Assembly (NCBI GenBank): GCA_022113835.1
Contig: JAILWY010000024.1
Coordinates: 3,662,501-3,726,500 of the forward strand
Direction: 5' to 3'
Length of the DNA: 64,000 nt
DNA from: Atopsyche davidsoni
Lineage: Eukaryota; Arthropoda; Insecta; Trichoptera; Hydrobiosidae
In this document: one piece after another, positions 1-10,797 of the stretch
Layout of the letters: every line of letters starts with the position of its first letter
How positions within the stretch are numbered: the first letter of the stretch is position 1
The notes under the pieces: model-generated
Seen by the model: only the letters and a program-made list of their open reading frames with translations
Database searches by the model: none
Told to the model about the DNA's origin: nothing
Translations under genes and position numbers: made by a program

Positions 1-565
1 AATACATAAAAATGGTTTGTTCAATGTATCATCCCTCGCTGGCCTCACATTTTTGCCATCTTTATGGTAATACATGAATATCGTGACGATAAACGTGACG
101 CGTCCTTGGACCGAAACCATTCATTTGACCAATTTTACACTTCTTCGATATTGGCAAAGTGTAGCCCAGCCAAGACATGCCATCGACCGGAACGAGTGGT
201 ATACTGTATTCACCAGGTCTGGTGAATACAGTGGGTGTAGTAGCAGATCCCATTTCAGTGTTTTTATGGTGTCCTGGAGGATGGAAGAGCGATGGCACGG
301 AGCGTTGTCTTGTTGCAATATCATTCGTTCGTGTCTCGTGTCCCATTATGGCCATTTTTCGAGCAAAACGTGGTTTAAACTGATCAGTTGTTGTCGGTAA
401 AGATACCCATTGACATTTTCGCCTGGTTTCAGCAGCTCATAGTACACGATTCCTTTTCGGTCCCACCAAATTCTTCAATTCTTTCCGAAACGATTTAGCT
501 TCCCGCAAATGATTTTTTTTTGGCACAAAACTTGACATGGTATTATGACTCGACAGATGACTACA
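1..565 (-). mobile_element. Internally deleted mariner element, transposase C-terminal part
   Basis: Read on the minus strand this encodes the central and C-terminal part of a mariner transposase of the mellifera/cecropia-like kind. It has a YYELLKPGE-like segment, a catalytic-region QQDNAPCHRS motif and a LLHPLYSPDL motif. The frame then breaks. The start of the element (near 500-545 in this orientation) joins directly to the middle of the gene, so the N-terminal DNA-binding half has been deleted. The outer end lies beyond the window edge. It sits in intron 2 of F1-a, and the same insertion is present in the inverted arm at 25440-26063, so it predates that duplication. Non-functional. Confidence 0.8.
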
Positions 566-654
566 CTAAATAAAAATACAAGTTTATTATGTTTGTAGAC
601 CACATGTCTATATATATATATATAAAGATAAAATAATAGATTTTTTATTTTTAG

Positions 655-1191
655 GGCAGGATTGTAGTGGCACTATTCAAAGATGGTGGATATCAAACGC
701 AATTTGATGATAAATTCCGAAAACCGTGCGAAAATCCTTTATTCAATAGGATTGTGCAGCAGTTTATGAAAGTTGAAAAAAACTGTCTCGTTAAAAAGGT
801 AAATACATCCTCCATTGTATTGGTTTTTAGAAAGGTAAATCTCAAACCTGGCTTTTCCTGAGTCTGCCCGATGGCGTCAAAAAATAAACACCTAAAATAG
901 AGAAGCACTATTGGCTTATTGCAAGTAATATCGCTGCGAGTGCAGGCGGCTTGAATATTTTAGTAAGGTCTTAAGCGAAATCACTATTTGAACATTGAAC
1001 CTCTTAACTTCCAGGGAAACTACACCATCAACAACATAGACACGGATGAACTTGCCCATCTCTTGGTTTCAAGCTTCTGGTATGCAAGGGCAAAGATAAC
1101 TCTAGAGTGGATGTCCAGCAAAGGGGTGGTTTGCTGCATCATGATTGTATGTGAATTCATACCCCTCCGACCCGCTAGAAAAACTAATTGA
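655..1191 (+). CDS. F1-a: 3' half of a secreted DUF1091/ML-like protein gene (exons 3-4)
   Basis: Exon 3 is 655-798 (48 codons, preceded by TTTTTAG and followed by GTAAAT). Exon 4 is 1015-1191 (58 codons plus stop, after a TTCCAG acceptor). Both are in phase 0. Exon 3 begins GRIVVALFKDGGY and contains KPCEN and KNCLVKK. Exon 4 begins GNYTINNID, which includes an N-glycosylation sequon, has FWYARAKITLEW and a VCC...VCEF cysteine group, and ends RKTN. The pattern suits the second half of the DUF1091/MD-2-related lipid-recognition fold, a family of secreted insect proteins; this assignment is by eye. The signal-peptide exon and exon 2 should lie left of the window. The mariner at 1-565 is in intron 2. 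F1-d is its near-identical inverted partner. Confidence 0.8.
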
Positions 1192-1267
1192 GAGCTTGAC
1201 TGACTTGACACAGATAACTGAAAACTTTTCAAAGGCCTACATAATAAAAAATGAGTTGAAAAACCGA

Positions 1268-1379
1268 TGCCAAATTTATTTATCCTTCCCTTAAAACTGA
1301 TTTTCCTTAGTATACTATAGTTTTGGACCATCTCCTTGCCGTAGAGATCGTTGATCTGATGCTTGTTTAAAATGGTCAT
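1268..1379 (-). other. Antisense conserved peptide-coding segment, copy 1
   Basis: On the minus strand this reads MTILNKHQINDLYGKEM and continues to a FKGRINK motif. It lies just downstream of and opposite to F1-a. Copies with conserved amino acids but diverged DNA occur at 24636-24740, 37985-38093, 47268-47376 and 52008-52118. Product not recognised. It may be the last exon of an unidentified gene family convergent with F1, or its relic. Confidence 0.4.
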
Positions 1380-1499
1380 TCTCCCATATATTGCATGTAA
1401 AGACGAATTGATTTCAGGTGTAGATTGATAGATTTAAAATAGCCTATGATATACTTAATGTAATAGTTCATAGTTAGTGCCTTGAAAAATGTTATTTAA

Positions 1500-2080
1500 A
1501 TCTCTTTAAGGGTCTAGGTCCCATAATCAAGTTTTATTGATCATTTTCTAGTCCGTTTTGCGAAAAATCGACTGCACCAATCAAAAATCTTTAAATTCAA
1601 AAAGTTTGATACATCCCTTTTTCCGAACACAGTATATTTTTATTTCTTATAAATTTACTATTAATATGATAAATATGTGTTTTTCCGATTGATGTGTAGG
1701 AATTTGGAGATTCATCCGGTACATTTTTCAAGAATCCTAAACATTTAAAAGTCATTTTTTTAATTGGAATTGAAAGATTAAGTATAAAGCACGTGCGTCT
1801 TATAAATTTCAAAATTAAAAAAAAAAAATCTTTTACAATTTTTGGTTTTGAAAAGTCGTCATTTTATCCAATTTTTCAACATCTTCAAGATTTTATTTGA
1901 CCCTCAAAATGGACGTAAATCGAATAATAAAAAATTGGTAAATAAATTTATACTTTTCTCAATACTTTGTAAAAAAATCAATTCAACATAGAAAAATAAA
2001 GTGACAATTGAACTAATTAAATGACACAATTTCGCCAGGTAATGGACTGTCTCTGGTGTCCGGTTGGACACCAGAGGCAA
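1500..2080. repeat. Dispersed AT-rich repeat ending in a GGTGTCC palindrome
   Basis: This block starts near AGGGTCTAGGTCCCATAATC and ends near a perfect 11-bp inverted repeat at 2051-2076 (CTCTGGTGTCC, 4-base loop, complement). Related copies occur at 9763-10305, 23938-24510, 45840-46390, 59205-59335 and 60658-61500. It has no coding content. Family not recognised; a non-autonomous transposon is possible. Confidence 0.7.
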
Positions 2081-2850
2081 TTAAAAGGCTAGAAGCAACT
2101 GCCTTAACTGTACGCATATGATATAAAACTGCTTCTGTGTCCTTTGATATTTTCTCGAGACAAAGTACCACCTTTTCAGTCAACCGAGAATCCTGAAAAC
2201 TTGCTTCTTCGTGAGGGTTGTAGAGTGTATTTTTCTTTATAGGCTGCCCCTTTATCGGAGTCTAGTTGGGACACTTTGATGGGGGTGAGCGCAAACACTT
2301 CAAATTATAAATTGCTACAAAAAATGCATATCAAATTCTATCATTCAATGTTATATATTTTTGATGATAAAAATGCAATCAAATTAATGTTGAACTACCA
2401 ATAATATATAATTGATCAATTTAAATGCAATCGCTATAATTTTTACTAAAATTTATGGCGATTGCATTTTAATATATTATGAAAATATTAAAAATAATTG
2501 CATATATAGTGCCAATGTACTGAACCAATGGCAGTGCATCAAGCGAGATGTTGAATCGTTATATGCGAGTATGCAACCGATGCACTCACATTTTGCTAGA
2601 TTGAAATCTGTTACTTGCTGGTTCACTTTTCAGTGTAACTGTGACATATAAACATTGCAATAAAACTAATTATTATTTTTTAAATATTTACGATAGTAAG
2701 CCCTCATTTTTTACCCTTTGGGTCGAATTTAATTATTTTTGTTGTTTGGCAATTGAACTGTAAAACTAAAAGCACCTGTGAAGACAAGTGAACTTGTTGG
2801 TGAAAAATGTAGATTTATGTATATTAAATGATAACAATTGTTGGTGTCTC
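2081..2850. other. Intergenic spacer with SFQDSRLTEK relic and conserved block
   Basis: No gene of its own is supported. 2110-2260 (-) carries the segment encoding SFQDSRLTEKVV, which is also seen at 23759-24001. 2400-2434 is the conserved TTGATCAATT-centred block found upstream of F1-b and F1-f. A small open frame at 2412-2651 is repeated only because of the inverted duplication. Confidence 0.5.
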
Positions 2851-2854
2851 TACA

Positions 2855-3023
2855 GGGTGACTACAAAGATGATGGAACTGTTCAAGCCGACGACTGAGAA
2901 AGTAGACACACAGCACTTCTAGTAGATACTTCTGCGAAACGATATAATAGTTCATAAAATCAGCCGATCCAAGGAAAATTTCAGAGGAAATAAATATTTT
3001 GGTCGCGATGCTTTTCCACACAG
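2855..3023 (+). pseudogene. Decayed F1 type-B exon 2
   Basis: The sequence aligns with exon 2 of F1-b (16532-16699), with AG before it and CAG|GTGATT after it. It lacks about 10 bases near its start, between two short direct repeats (GGTNNCTAC-like), and has in-frame stops. The inverted partner at about 23005-23160 shares the deletion, so the exon died before the inverted duplication. Confidence 0.75.
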
Positions 3024-3259
3024 GTGATTTTTTTTCTTCAGTTTCAGTGAATGCAATGTAAACGAGCATGGATAAATAATACAATTGGTTAAAGGACTAC
3101 GAGTATTCTATAGTTTTTGTCATCAAATTGAATGCAAAGAAAATAGTAAAGAATTATGGTTTAAGTAAAGCAGTGTGCAGGTGGTTTGATTAATTGTCTT
3201 TTTGATAGTAAGGTTTTGAAAAAGATCACTCTTGGAAAATTGAACCTCTTAATTTCCAG

Positions 3260-3365
3260 GGAAAATACACCATAAATAACATAAACGCAGATGAAGCTGC
3301 CCATCTCATGATTACAAGCTTCTGGTATGCAAATGCAAAGATATCCCTAGTGTGGATGTCCAGCT
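3260..3365 (+). pseudogene. F1 exon-4 fragment cut by a mariner insertion
   Basis: After a TTTCCAG acceptor this fragment reads GKYTINNINADEAAHLMIT and continues to the LVWMSS region. It then stops abruptly where mariner sequence begins. The missing part would encode the CC...C cysteine group and the C-terminus. Confidence 0.75.
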
Positions 3366-3960
3366 GTGTAGATATTGTAAACAGCTTTTGATGCACCACG
3401 ATTGTATTTTTTATCATATTTTTGCACCAATCGACACGAGCCTGTTTTTGATCTATTGTCAAGTTGTGCGGTATCCAACGCGAACAATTTTTTTTTGCAG
3501 CCAAGTGTTTGTGTAATATCTTATGTATACTTGTCATACTAATGCCCAAGGACGCCTCTATCTCTCGATATGTAACATGACGATCTTGCATTATTAGTTC
3601 ACGCACTACTTTGATGTTTCGTGGCACAACAACTGATTTAGGCTGACCATCTTTAATTTCGTCCGTGAGCATACGACGTCCACGATTAAACTCACTAAAC
3701 CAGTGATACACAGTGGTCGTCGATGGTGCTTGATCCTCAAAAGTCGAACTGAGTTGATCGATGCACTGCTGTTGAGTTAGACCACATCGAAAATCATAAT
3801 AAATCATCGCACGAAAATTTTCTCGAGTTAAATCTATTGTGATAATGACACGCAATTTTCAAAATCGCGCCACACAATGAAAACAATTTATTGTCAGTCG
3901 GATGAAATAAACTCATTCTACAGCCGAAAAATTTGCATTTTCAAATGTAATTATTACTTT
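3366..3960 (-). mobile_element. Mariner 5' half (SETMAR-like transposase N-terminus)
   Basis: Reading down from the ATG at 3855 gives a helix-turn-helix N-terminus: about residue 16 onward is MIYYDFRCGLTQQQCID, followed by VYHWFSEFNRGRR, DRHVTYREIEASLGI and CSRWIPHNLT. This is typical of arthropod mariner transposases related to the SETMAR domain. It stops near the AVYNIYTGDE region, before most of the catalytic DDD triad. It is truncated and inserted in an F1 exon 4. Terminal repeats were not located with certainty. Confidence 0.85.
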
Positions 3961-4234
3961 TTAAATATTATTTATGTAGTAGCCAGTTCCGGATTCTTAA
4001 ATAGCAGCCTATGTATAAGCAGCTGTACTTTACAAGTACCCTTATAGTTTTCTTGACCAACGTGAAGTCTCACCCAGCCAAAGACCACATTTTAAGTCAA
4101 CCCAGAATCCTGAAAACTTTATTTTCGAGTGGAAACACGAAGCAGTTCATCGGTATGACTTTTTGAAGTATTTATTACATATTATCCTAAAGTATTTTAA
4201 GACTTGAAGCTCTTCGCCCGCGAAGACATGAAAC

Positions 4235-5405
4235 TCATGATAGTGATACTATACAAAGCGATCAAGATATTGTTTCCAAAGCAACAGTTTCAATCACTTC
4301 TTATTATTGTAGAAACTATTATTTTGTGTTTAATTTAATTTAATTTAGAGTGAAATTTTTAATGATGTTTGATGCAATTTGAAAATGAAATGGATTTAAC
4401 ATGTTCACAACCACTCTTTGATTAATATAAAATAATTAATTTTATATTATTTTATTAAAATTCTACCGCGAAAATAAACACCACTACAGATAGATTACTT
4501 TTGGTACTTGTTTTTTATCCGACCACCAATTTTTTTTAATGTACATGAACTCGCAGAGATAAGAATCTATCATATGACGATGAGTCCCGTTGTGGCGTTT
4601 ATTTCGTTCATTGCAGATTTCCATGACCGCTCGATTCGTTGGGTTAGGTTAAAAAAAAAGGTTAGGTACAAGTTTTTTGGTGGTCGGATAAAAAACAAGT
4701 ACCCTCCTTTTTATAAGAGAAATTAATATGATAATGCTTTGCAAGAAGACTCATCCTATTATATTATAAAGGTTGCAATTATAAATGAATGCAGGGAAAA
4801 ATATCACCCTAAAGTGACATGATTTTTTTTGTACCGATGGGTGCAAAATTCAATTTTAAATTGATGAGACCTGAAAAATAGATGGAGTATTTCATTTCAG
4901 AAGGGAACAGTTAAAAAGCCGGGCAGTAAGTTGGTACGAATCATCATAGATTTTCTAAAAATCGCCATGTTGAGTTAAGGCCAGCCTTATCTCATCCAGT
5001 GCAAGTTAAAATATGATTATTATTTATTAACGTAGACGTTTATTAACTGAATAACTTAAACTGATTCAAGAATGTTAAAATTATGTCTTCATCAAAAATC
5101 TTGTATCTAAAACATTAGTGAATAATGCATTTAAACTAAATTATTTATTTTAATATTGATATGAAATGAATCGTCATACCAATTTAACAAAGAAATGAGG
5201 TCGTAAAAAATAATAATTTACCATATAGATAAAATCTGCTGTCATAATTAAAATAGTTTGTTCCACTTATATATTATTTTATTTTCAGATATATTAAACT
5301 GAAATTTTTTTTATTTTATTTTGAATAAAATGATAAACATTGATTTCATTTAAATTTTATTTAAAAGTGCCACTTTATGTTTTTTCATAAATCTAGTTCT
5401 CATTT
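4235..5405. repeat. F2 intergenic spacer, copy A
   Basis: This matches directly with 8612-9762 and inversely with 29885-31000 and 34115-35110. The copies start near a GTGATACTATACA sequence and include AAGATATTGTTTNCAAAGCA. The spacer sits between successive F2 genes, so it appears to be the duplicated intergenic unit of the F2 array rather than a mobile element. No coding content. Confidence 0.75.
4503..4703. mobile_element. MITE with 27-bp perfect terminal inverted repeats
   Basis: The left end 4503-4529 (GGTACTTG...CCACCAA) is the exact reverse complement of 4677-4703. Total length is 201 bp, with no transposase. The paralogous spacer at about 9045-9055 lacks it: GATTACTTTT runs straight on. 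Superfamily not determined. Confidence 0.85.
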
Positions 5406-5985
5406 AATCAAGCGACATCAAAGGTGCAATGAATAAAAGTTGTAACACGAGTGCGGTTCTCCTTCCCAGGGGTTCTCCTCCACTTGAACACAATATTTTT
5501 TAGGCTGGGAAACAGATCTGTTTACTATTCTTGAAAAAGTCTGATGCATTTCACATTGATCATAGAAACACATGTACACAACATGACTTCTCTACTACTC
5601 ATAATACAACATAACTATTACACCATGGTATAGCACTGTGCTCAACTCAAGCCATAGGGGCTGGAAAGCACACCTTAGATAGCTGTTTAAGAGAGTAGTA
5701 TTCCTTGTCCCACCAAATCGACATTAGTTTTTTTTATTTACAATGTTTAATAAAAAAAAAAAAGAAACTACTTCGCTGGGATATTTTTAGATTAACTTTA
5801 CTACTTTTAATAAACCTCACGCCAATCTTAAAAAAAAATAAATTTGAAATATTAATATTATTATACAATTGATGACAAAAATTACAAAATGTTGAATATC
5901 CATGAAGTATTTGTATTTTAATAGAATGTCACATGACTTTTTAATATAAATACAAGTTTCGGATAAAATATGTAATGTTTTTAAA
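5406..5985 (+). other. 5' flank of F2-a
   Basis: AT-rich and without a gene. It matches inversely the 5' flank of F2-b (about 33291-34110), including GCACNTGTGTTACAAC-type and TAGCTGTTTAAGAGAGTAGTA-type stretches. The promoter of the F2 genes must lie in this shared flank. I see no clear TATA box at a convincing distance from the ATG. Confidence 0.5.
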
Positions 5986-6530
5986 ATGACTCTATCAAGT
6001 CTCGTAATGAAAATTTTGGCAGTGGGATTTTTATGTGTTTTATTGAAATGCAGAGCTGATAACCAATTTTTTGTAAGTATTATTCAATGTACTGTAGTTA
6101 GTTGAAGATAGAAATTTTATCTATCAGAAACGAGTAGATTTTTTGTTCAAATAAATATTTCAATAAAAATATTCATTATTTATAGTAATATATAACAGTA
6201 CATTTTACAAAAAAATAACCAGCATAAAAAAAATGTACACAAGCATGAAAAATAATACGAAAATAAAATGTGTTGACCTATTGTACATGAAAGCTCTTTT
6301 TTAGGGTGAATATATTGTTATTGCCACACACGTAGGCCGCTGTGTGCCATCGATACGAATGGATGCAGAAAACTCTCCGAACGTATCTTTGAAAATAAAA
6401 AATGAAGATACAATTATGTTGGAGGTTAAATATCCTAATGATGTAAAGCTTACCAGTGTATGTATTATTCTTATTAAGGCACAATTAAATCATTCAGCAC
6501 AATCAATCTGTGTCAGATTCACCATGAAAT

Positions 6531-6586
<56 letters not shown>

Positions 6587-7689
6587 GAGGGCGGTCCGAT
6601 AAGTACTTAGCCTACAAAAGAAAGCAATAATTTTGGAAAAGTGACTTTTTCATGTTTGGAAACAAAAAAAAATCGCATGAGACCAAATCTGGAGAATACG
6701 GTGGATGAGGGAGCAGTTCGTAGTGCAATTCAACCAATTCGGCCGTGGCGACGGCGGAGGTGTAAGCCGGTGCGTCGTCATGGTGGAAGAGTACTTTTTT
6801 CTTCGCCAAATGGGGCCGTTTATTCTGCAATTCGGCGTCGAATCGGCCCAATATTTCGGCATAGTAGAGTCCTGTGACCGTTTTACCCTTTCCTGGGCAG
6901 TCAATTTAGATCACTCCTTGTGAATTCCAGGAAACGGTGGCCATCATCTTTCCACGTCCTTAGATAGAACAGTCTTTGTCTTCATCGGAGCACGTTCGCC
7001 GGGAGAAGTCCACTGTATCGACTGTTCCTTGATCTCTGGTGTGTACCAGTAGATAATTGTTTCGTCGACGGTCAGAAACTCCTTCAGATTGCGCTTAAAC
7101 AGCGTCAAACACTGCTCCAAAGTGATCTCACGGTTGCGTTTGTTGTCCGGAGTGAGCAAACGCGGCACCCATCGCGCAGAAATCTTTCTCATGCCTAAAA
7201 TTTCATGCAAGATATGAACTCACGCGGTCTTTTCAGATGCCTACTGTTTCAGCTATCTCGTGCACTTTCAATCGGCGGTCTGTCAATACAAGATCGTGGA
7301 TTTTTGTAACGTTATCCTCCTTGGAAGCCATTTTTGTGGAGTGGCTCATCAAAAGCCGACGTGCGACCACGTTGAAACTCGTTAAACCAATTTTTGACGG
7401 TCGCCATTGAAGGAGAAGGTGACATCGAGTCACCGTACACAGAATCCAAGCGCTCTTTGATTTCCCTTCCAAAAACAAGAATCGAATCACCGACAGATAT
7501 TGCTCTTTTTCCATTTTTCTTAAATACGCGTACACGTCCGCATCCACATGCGTTCAAAACAAAACTACGAGTCCGATTCGGCTGAAATTTTGACAGTAGC
7601 CGTCTACAATAATTTATTTTACGTTTGTTAATCTCTCTTGCGATATTTACATTATATATATATACATCCCAATATATATATATATATTA

Positions 7690-7767
<78 letters not shown>

Positions 7768-8394
7768 AATGTGTGTCCCTGTATGTGTGTGTAATAAACT
7801 TTGATATTTTACTCAGGGACTACTTACAATTATGACAGAATCTCATGGCAGAATGCTGCCTGCTATTGTCAAAACACCTAAAAATGTATGCCGTGAACCA
7901 CTTTTAGGGTTAGTCTACCGAACATATTACAATGCTACCAAACTGAATGACTGTAAGATTAAAGCGGTATGTATTCAATGTAAATCTCCAACCAATTACT
8001 TAAATACATGACAAAATACTCATATTGATATAATGTAAACATAAGATCAGATCTAATAAGTCATTCCTTAAATCCCTAGTGATTCAGTATTTACTTTCCT
8101 TCTACTCATAAAGTCTCGGCTTTACATCCTAGCTGAGCGATGGTTTTGGTAAAATATAAAAACCATCAAATATAATTTATAATATTACTATTGTTATTGT
8201 TTTAGGGGCTTTATAATATTACCTCGGATGCCAATACCTTTGCTCATAGTTTTACATCGAAAATCCATTACGGAAAAGTGCAGTTGCATTTAGAAGTTCA
8301 CTCTAAAAATGGAGCATTAGATTGTACATCAATAAAAGTAAATGCGATTCCGTTGCGGAACAATCATAAAAAGGTAGGAATGTCAACCCTTTAA
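5986..8394 (+). CDS. F2-a: intact four-exon secreted protein gene
   Basis: Exons: 5986-6072 (29 codons), 6305-6457 (51), 7817-7966 (50) and 8206-8394 (62 plus stop). All are phase 0, with donors GTAAGT, GTATGT and GTATGT and AG acceptors, giving 192 aa. Exon 1 is a signal peptide (MKILAVGFLCVLLKCRA core). Exon 2 starts GEYIVIATHVGRC, exon 3 GLLTIMTESHG and exon 4 GLYNITSDAN. There are four cysteines after the signal peptide and sequons NIT and NAT. The exon layout and the exon-4 pattern match F1, so it is probably a distant DUF1091/ML-like paralogue. The function is unknown; secretion is supported. Intron 2 has been expanded by microsatellites and a mariner. The start was chosen as the first ATG of the hydrophobic leader, and F2-b has the same start. 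Confidence 0.8.
6534..6585. repeat. (CA)n/(TA)n microsatellite in F2-a intron 2
   Basis: ACACAC runs into TATATA and abuts the mariner terminal repeat that starts at 6586. Similar arrays occupy intron 2 of the other F2 copies. Confidence 0.95.
6586..7600 (-). mobile_element. Decayed mariner (irritans-like) in F2-a intron 2
   Basis: The left end begins CGAGGGCGGTCCGATAAGTA next to a TA, typical of irritans-type mariner terminal repeats. The transposase runs on the minus strand from about 7557: EQYLSVIRFLFLEGKSKS, VKNWFNEFQRGRTS, HEILGMRKISARWVPRLLT, TVDETIIYW, KKVLFHHDDAPAYTS and LLPHPPYSPDL. The reading frame breaks at several points, so it is dead. The matching right terminal repeat was not found. 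A related 5' half is at 51340-51950. Confidence 0.88.
7638..7765. repeat. Long (TA)n microsatellite
   Basis: An almost pure TA array in F2-a intron 2, ending about 50 bp before the exon-3 acceptor. Any open frame here is an artefact of TA repetition. Confidence 0.97.
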
Positions 8395-8611
8395 TATAAA
8401 CCCACATATGAAAATGGGTAAATTCATTGTACATTGACTAATGAAAATGTTATTCCTATGCAACATAATTTCGAAAAAATGAAGAAGAAACGTCTTAGTT
8501 TATAGTAAATATATAAATTGAGAGATACTCAAGAACATACTAATAATTAAAGATTATTTGGCCTGTACAGACATCATCAAATACTAAGCCCTTTTTTTTC
8601 CGTGTATTATT

Positions 8612-9762
8612 AAAAATAGTGATACTATACACAGTGATCAAGATATTGTTTGCAAAGCAACAGTTTCAGTCACCTCTTATTAATGCAAAAACTATTATTT
8701 TGTGATTAATTTAGAGTGAAATTATTATTGATGTTTGATGCAATTTGCAAATGTAATGGATTTAACATGTTCACAACCACTTTTTAAATATTATAAAATA
8801 GTTTTATATTATTTTAATATAATACTTAAATAGTCATGCATCTGATGATGATCCGGTGTATTGGGTCGAAACTAGTTATGCAAATATTTTTAGTAAACTT
8901 TAAATGAAGACAAAAATACAAAGTTACTTTTTATCATTATAATATTTGATCTTTACCTATCAAATGCCTTGTCCCCCAACGAGTTTATATTATTTTATTA
9001 AAATTCTACCGCAAAAATAATCACCACTACAGATAGATTACTTTTTATGTGAGAAATGAATATGAAAATGCTTTTCAAGAAGAATTATCCTATTTTATTA
9101 TAAAGGTTGCAATTATAAATTAATGCAGGAAAAAAAGTGTCCCAAAGTGACATAACTTTTTTTTTGTATCGATGGGTGCAAAATTCAATTTTACATTGAT
9201 GGGACCTGAAAAATGGATGGAGTGATTTATTTCAGAAGAAGACAGTCTGAAAGTCAGCCAGTAAGTTGGTACGAATCATCATAGATTTTCTAAAAATCGC
9301 CATGTTGAGTTTAGGCCAGCCTTATCTCATCCAGTGCAAGTTAAGCTCCCAAAAATATGATTATTATTTATTAACGTAGACGTTTATTAACTGAATAACT
9401 TAAACTAATTCAAGAATGTAAAAATTATGTCTTAATTAAAACTCTTGTACCTAAAACATTAATGAATAATGCACTTAAAAATTCATTAAAACTGAAATGA
9501 AACTTCATACCAATGTAATCAAAGAAATGGGGTCGTATATTATAATAATTAACCATATAGATAAAATCTGCTGTCATAATCAAAATAGTTTGTTCCACTT
9601 ATTTATTAGTTTATTTTCAGATATATAAAACTGAAAAAAAATATTATTTCAATTCTGATAAAAAATAAAATTTCTATTTTAATAACATGATAATCATTGA
9701 TTTCATTTAAATTTTATTTATAAGTGCCACTTCACCTCTTTTAATAAATCAAGTTCTTATTT
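8612..9762. repeat. F2 intergenic spacer, copy B
   Basis: A direct copy of 4235-5405 lying downstream of F2-a. It lacks the MITE found in copy A and carries an extra segment near 8830-8990. The short stretch 8395-8611 between the gene end and this spacer is AT-rich 3' flank with no feature seen. Confidence 0.75.
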
Positions 9763-10305
9763 AAGGGTCTAGGTCCCATAATCGAGTTTTTTTGAAAAAT
9801 CGACTGCACCAATCAAAAAAATTTCAATGCTTAAAGTTTGATACATCCCTTCTTCCGAACAGAATATATTTTTATTTCTTATAAATTTACTATTAATATG
9901 ATAAATATGTGTTTTTCCGATTGAAGAGTAGGAATTTGGAGATTCGTCATGTTTCTTTTCCAAGAGTCATTCAAAAGTCTTTTTTTTTAATTCGAATTAA
10001 AATATTAAATATAAACCCTGTGCGATATATTATTTAAAAATTAAAAAAAAATATCTTTAACAAAATTTGATTTTGAAAAGTCGTCATTTTATCCAATTTT
10101 TCAACATCTTCAATATTTTATTTTACCCTAAAAAAAGACGTTAATTTAATGATAAAAAACAGATAAATATAATTTATGGTTTTTCAATACTCTGTAAAAA
10201 AATCAGCTTTCAATATAGAAAAATAAAGTGACAATTAAATGAAATAAATGACACGATTTCGCCAGGTAATGGACTGCCTCTGGTGTCCAGTTGGACACCA
10301 GAGTC
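9763..10305. repeat. Dispersed AT-rich repeat with GGTGTCC palindrome
   Basis: Same family as 1500-2080. It begins AGGGTCTAGGTCCCATAATC and ends with the palindrome at 10278-10303 (stems CTCTGGTGTCC, loop AGTT). Confidence 0.75.
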
Positions 10306-10797
10306 TAACTCTAAATTACTAGATCAGCTTTCAAAAGCAGCTGTAAGTTTTTTTTATTTGTATTGCATATTTGATGTAATTGTTACATTTTGATTAGTTA
10401 CATGATTAATTTGAGTTATTACTTTTCAATTGCGATTCGAATAACAACAATTTCTTCTGAAATGCTTTGTGTGATTAAATGTATCGATCTTTTCCTTGTA
10501 ATGATATATTCAATTGATTAAGTTTTTCCACAATATCCGACAATATCCACTTAAAAGTACAAATCCTATAACCACTTATTATTTCTTAATTATGGTACAG
10601 GTCTTTGCTTATCATTCATAAACAAGTAAATTTTTTCTCGTAACTTATAAAACCACTGTTAACACCTTCCACGATTTAATTACTTAACTTGACTGAAGTA
10701 TACAACGTCACCATATTCAGAATCGAATTCTTTCAGGAACTCCTTTGATTGTTGATGCGGAAGTGCATGTGATGGATATATATATATATATCAAAAA
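10306..10797. other. AT-rich interval, no gene supported
   Basis: Nothing recognisable. A short coding-like stretch ending GCAGCT|GTAAGT near 10343 could be an orphan exon, but no partner exon was found. Confidence 0.4.

Larger units (their letters stand above)
1..3185. repeat. Left arm of a 3.2-kb inverted duplication (partner 22830-26010)
   Basis: Positions x and about 26015 minus x match in reverse complement across this stretch. It covers the mariner fragment, F1 exons 3 and 4, the antisense peptide segment, the dispersed repeat and a decayed exon 2. The coordinate sum changes by only a few bases over 2.6 kb, so there are few indels. Similarity weakens after about 2800 and is lost near 3185. 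The arm probably continues leftward beyond the window. Confidence 0.9.

Noticed and set aside
2412..2651. 79-codon open frame identical in both inverted arms
   Set aside because: Identity comes from the inverted duplication. The frame lies on the conserved flanking block and has no coding features; the same DNA near F1-b is not open.
7638..7835. Open frame YIYIYI over the TA array
   Set aside because: Translation of a microsatellite, not a gene. The same applies at 31128-31436 and 31321-31521.
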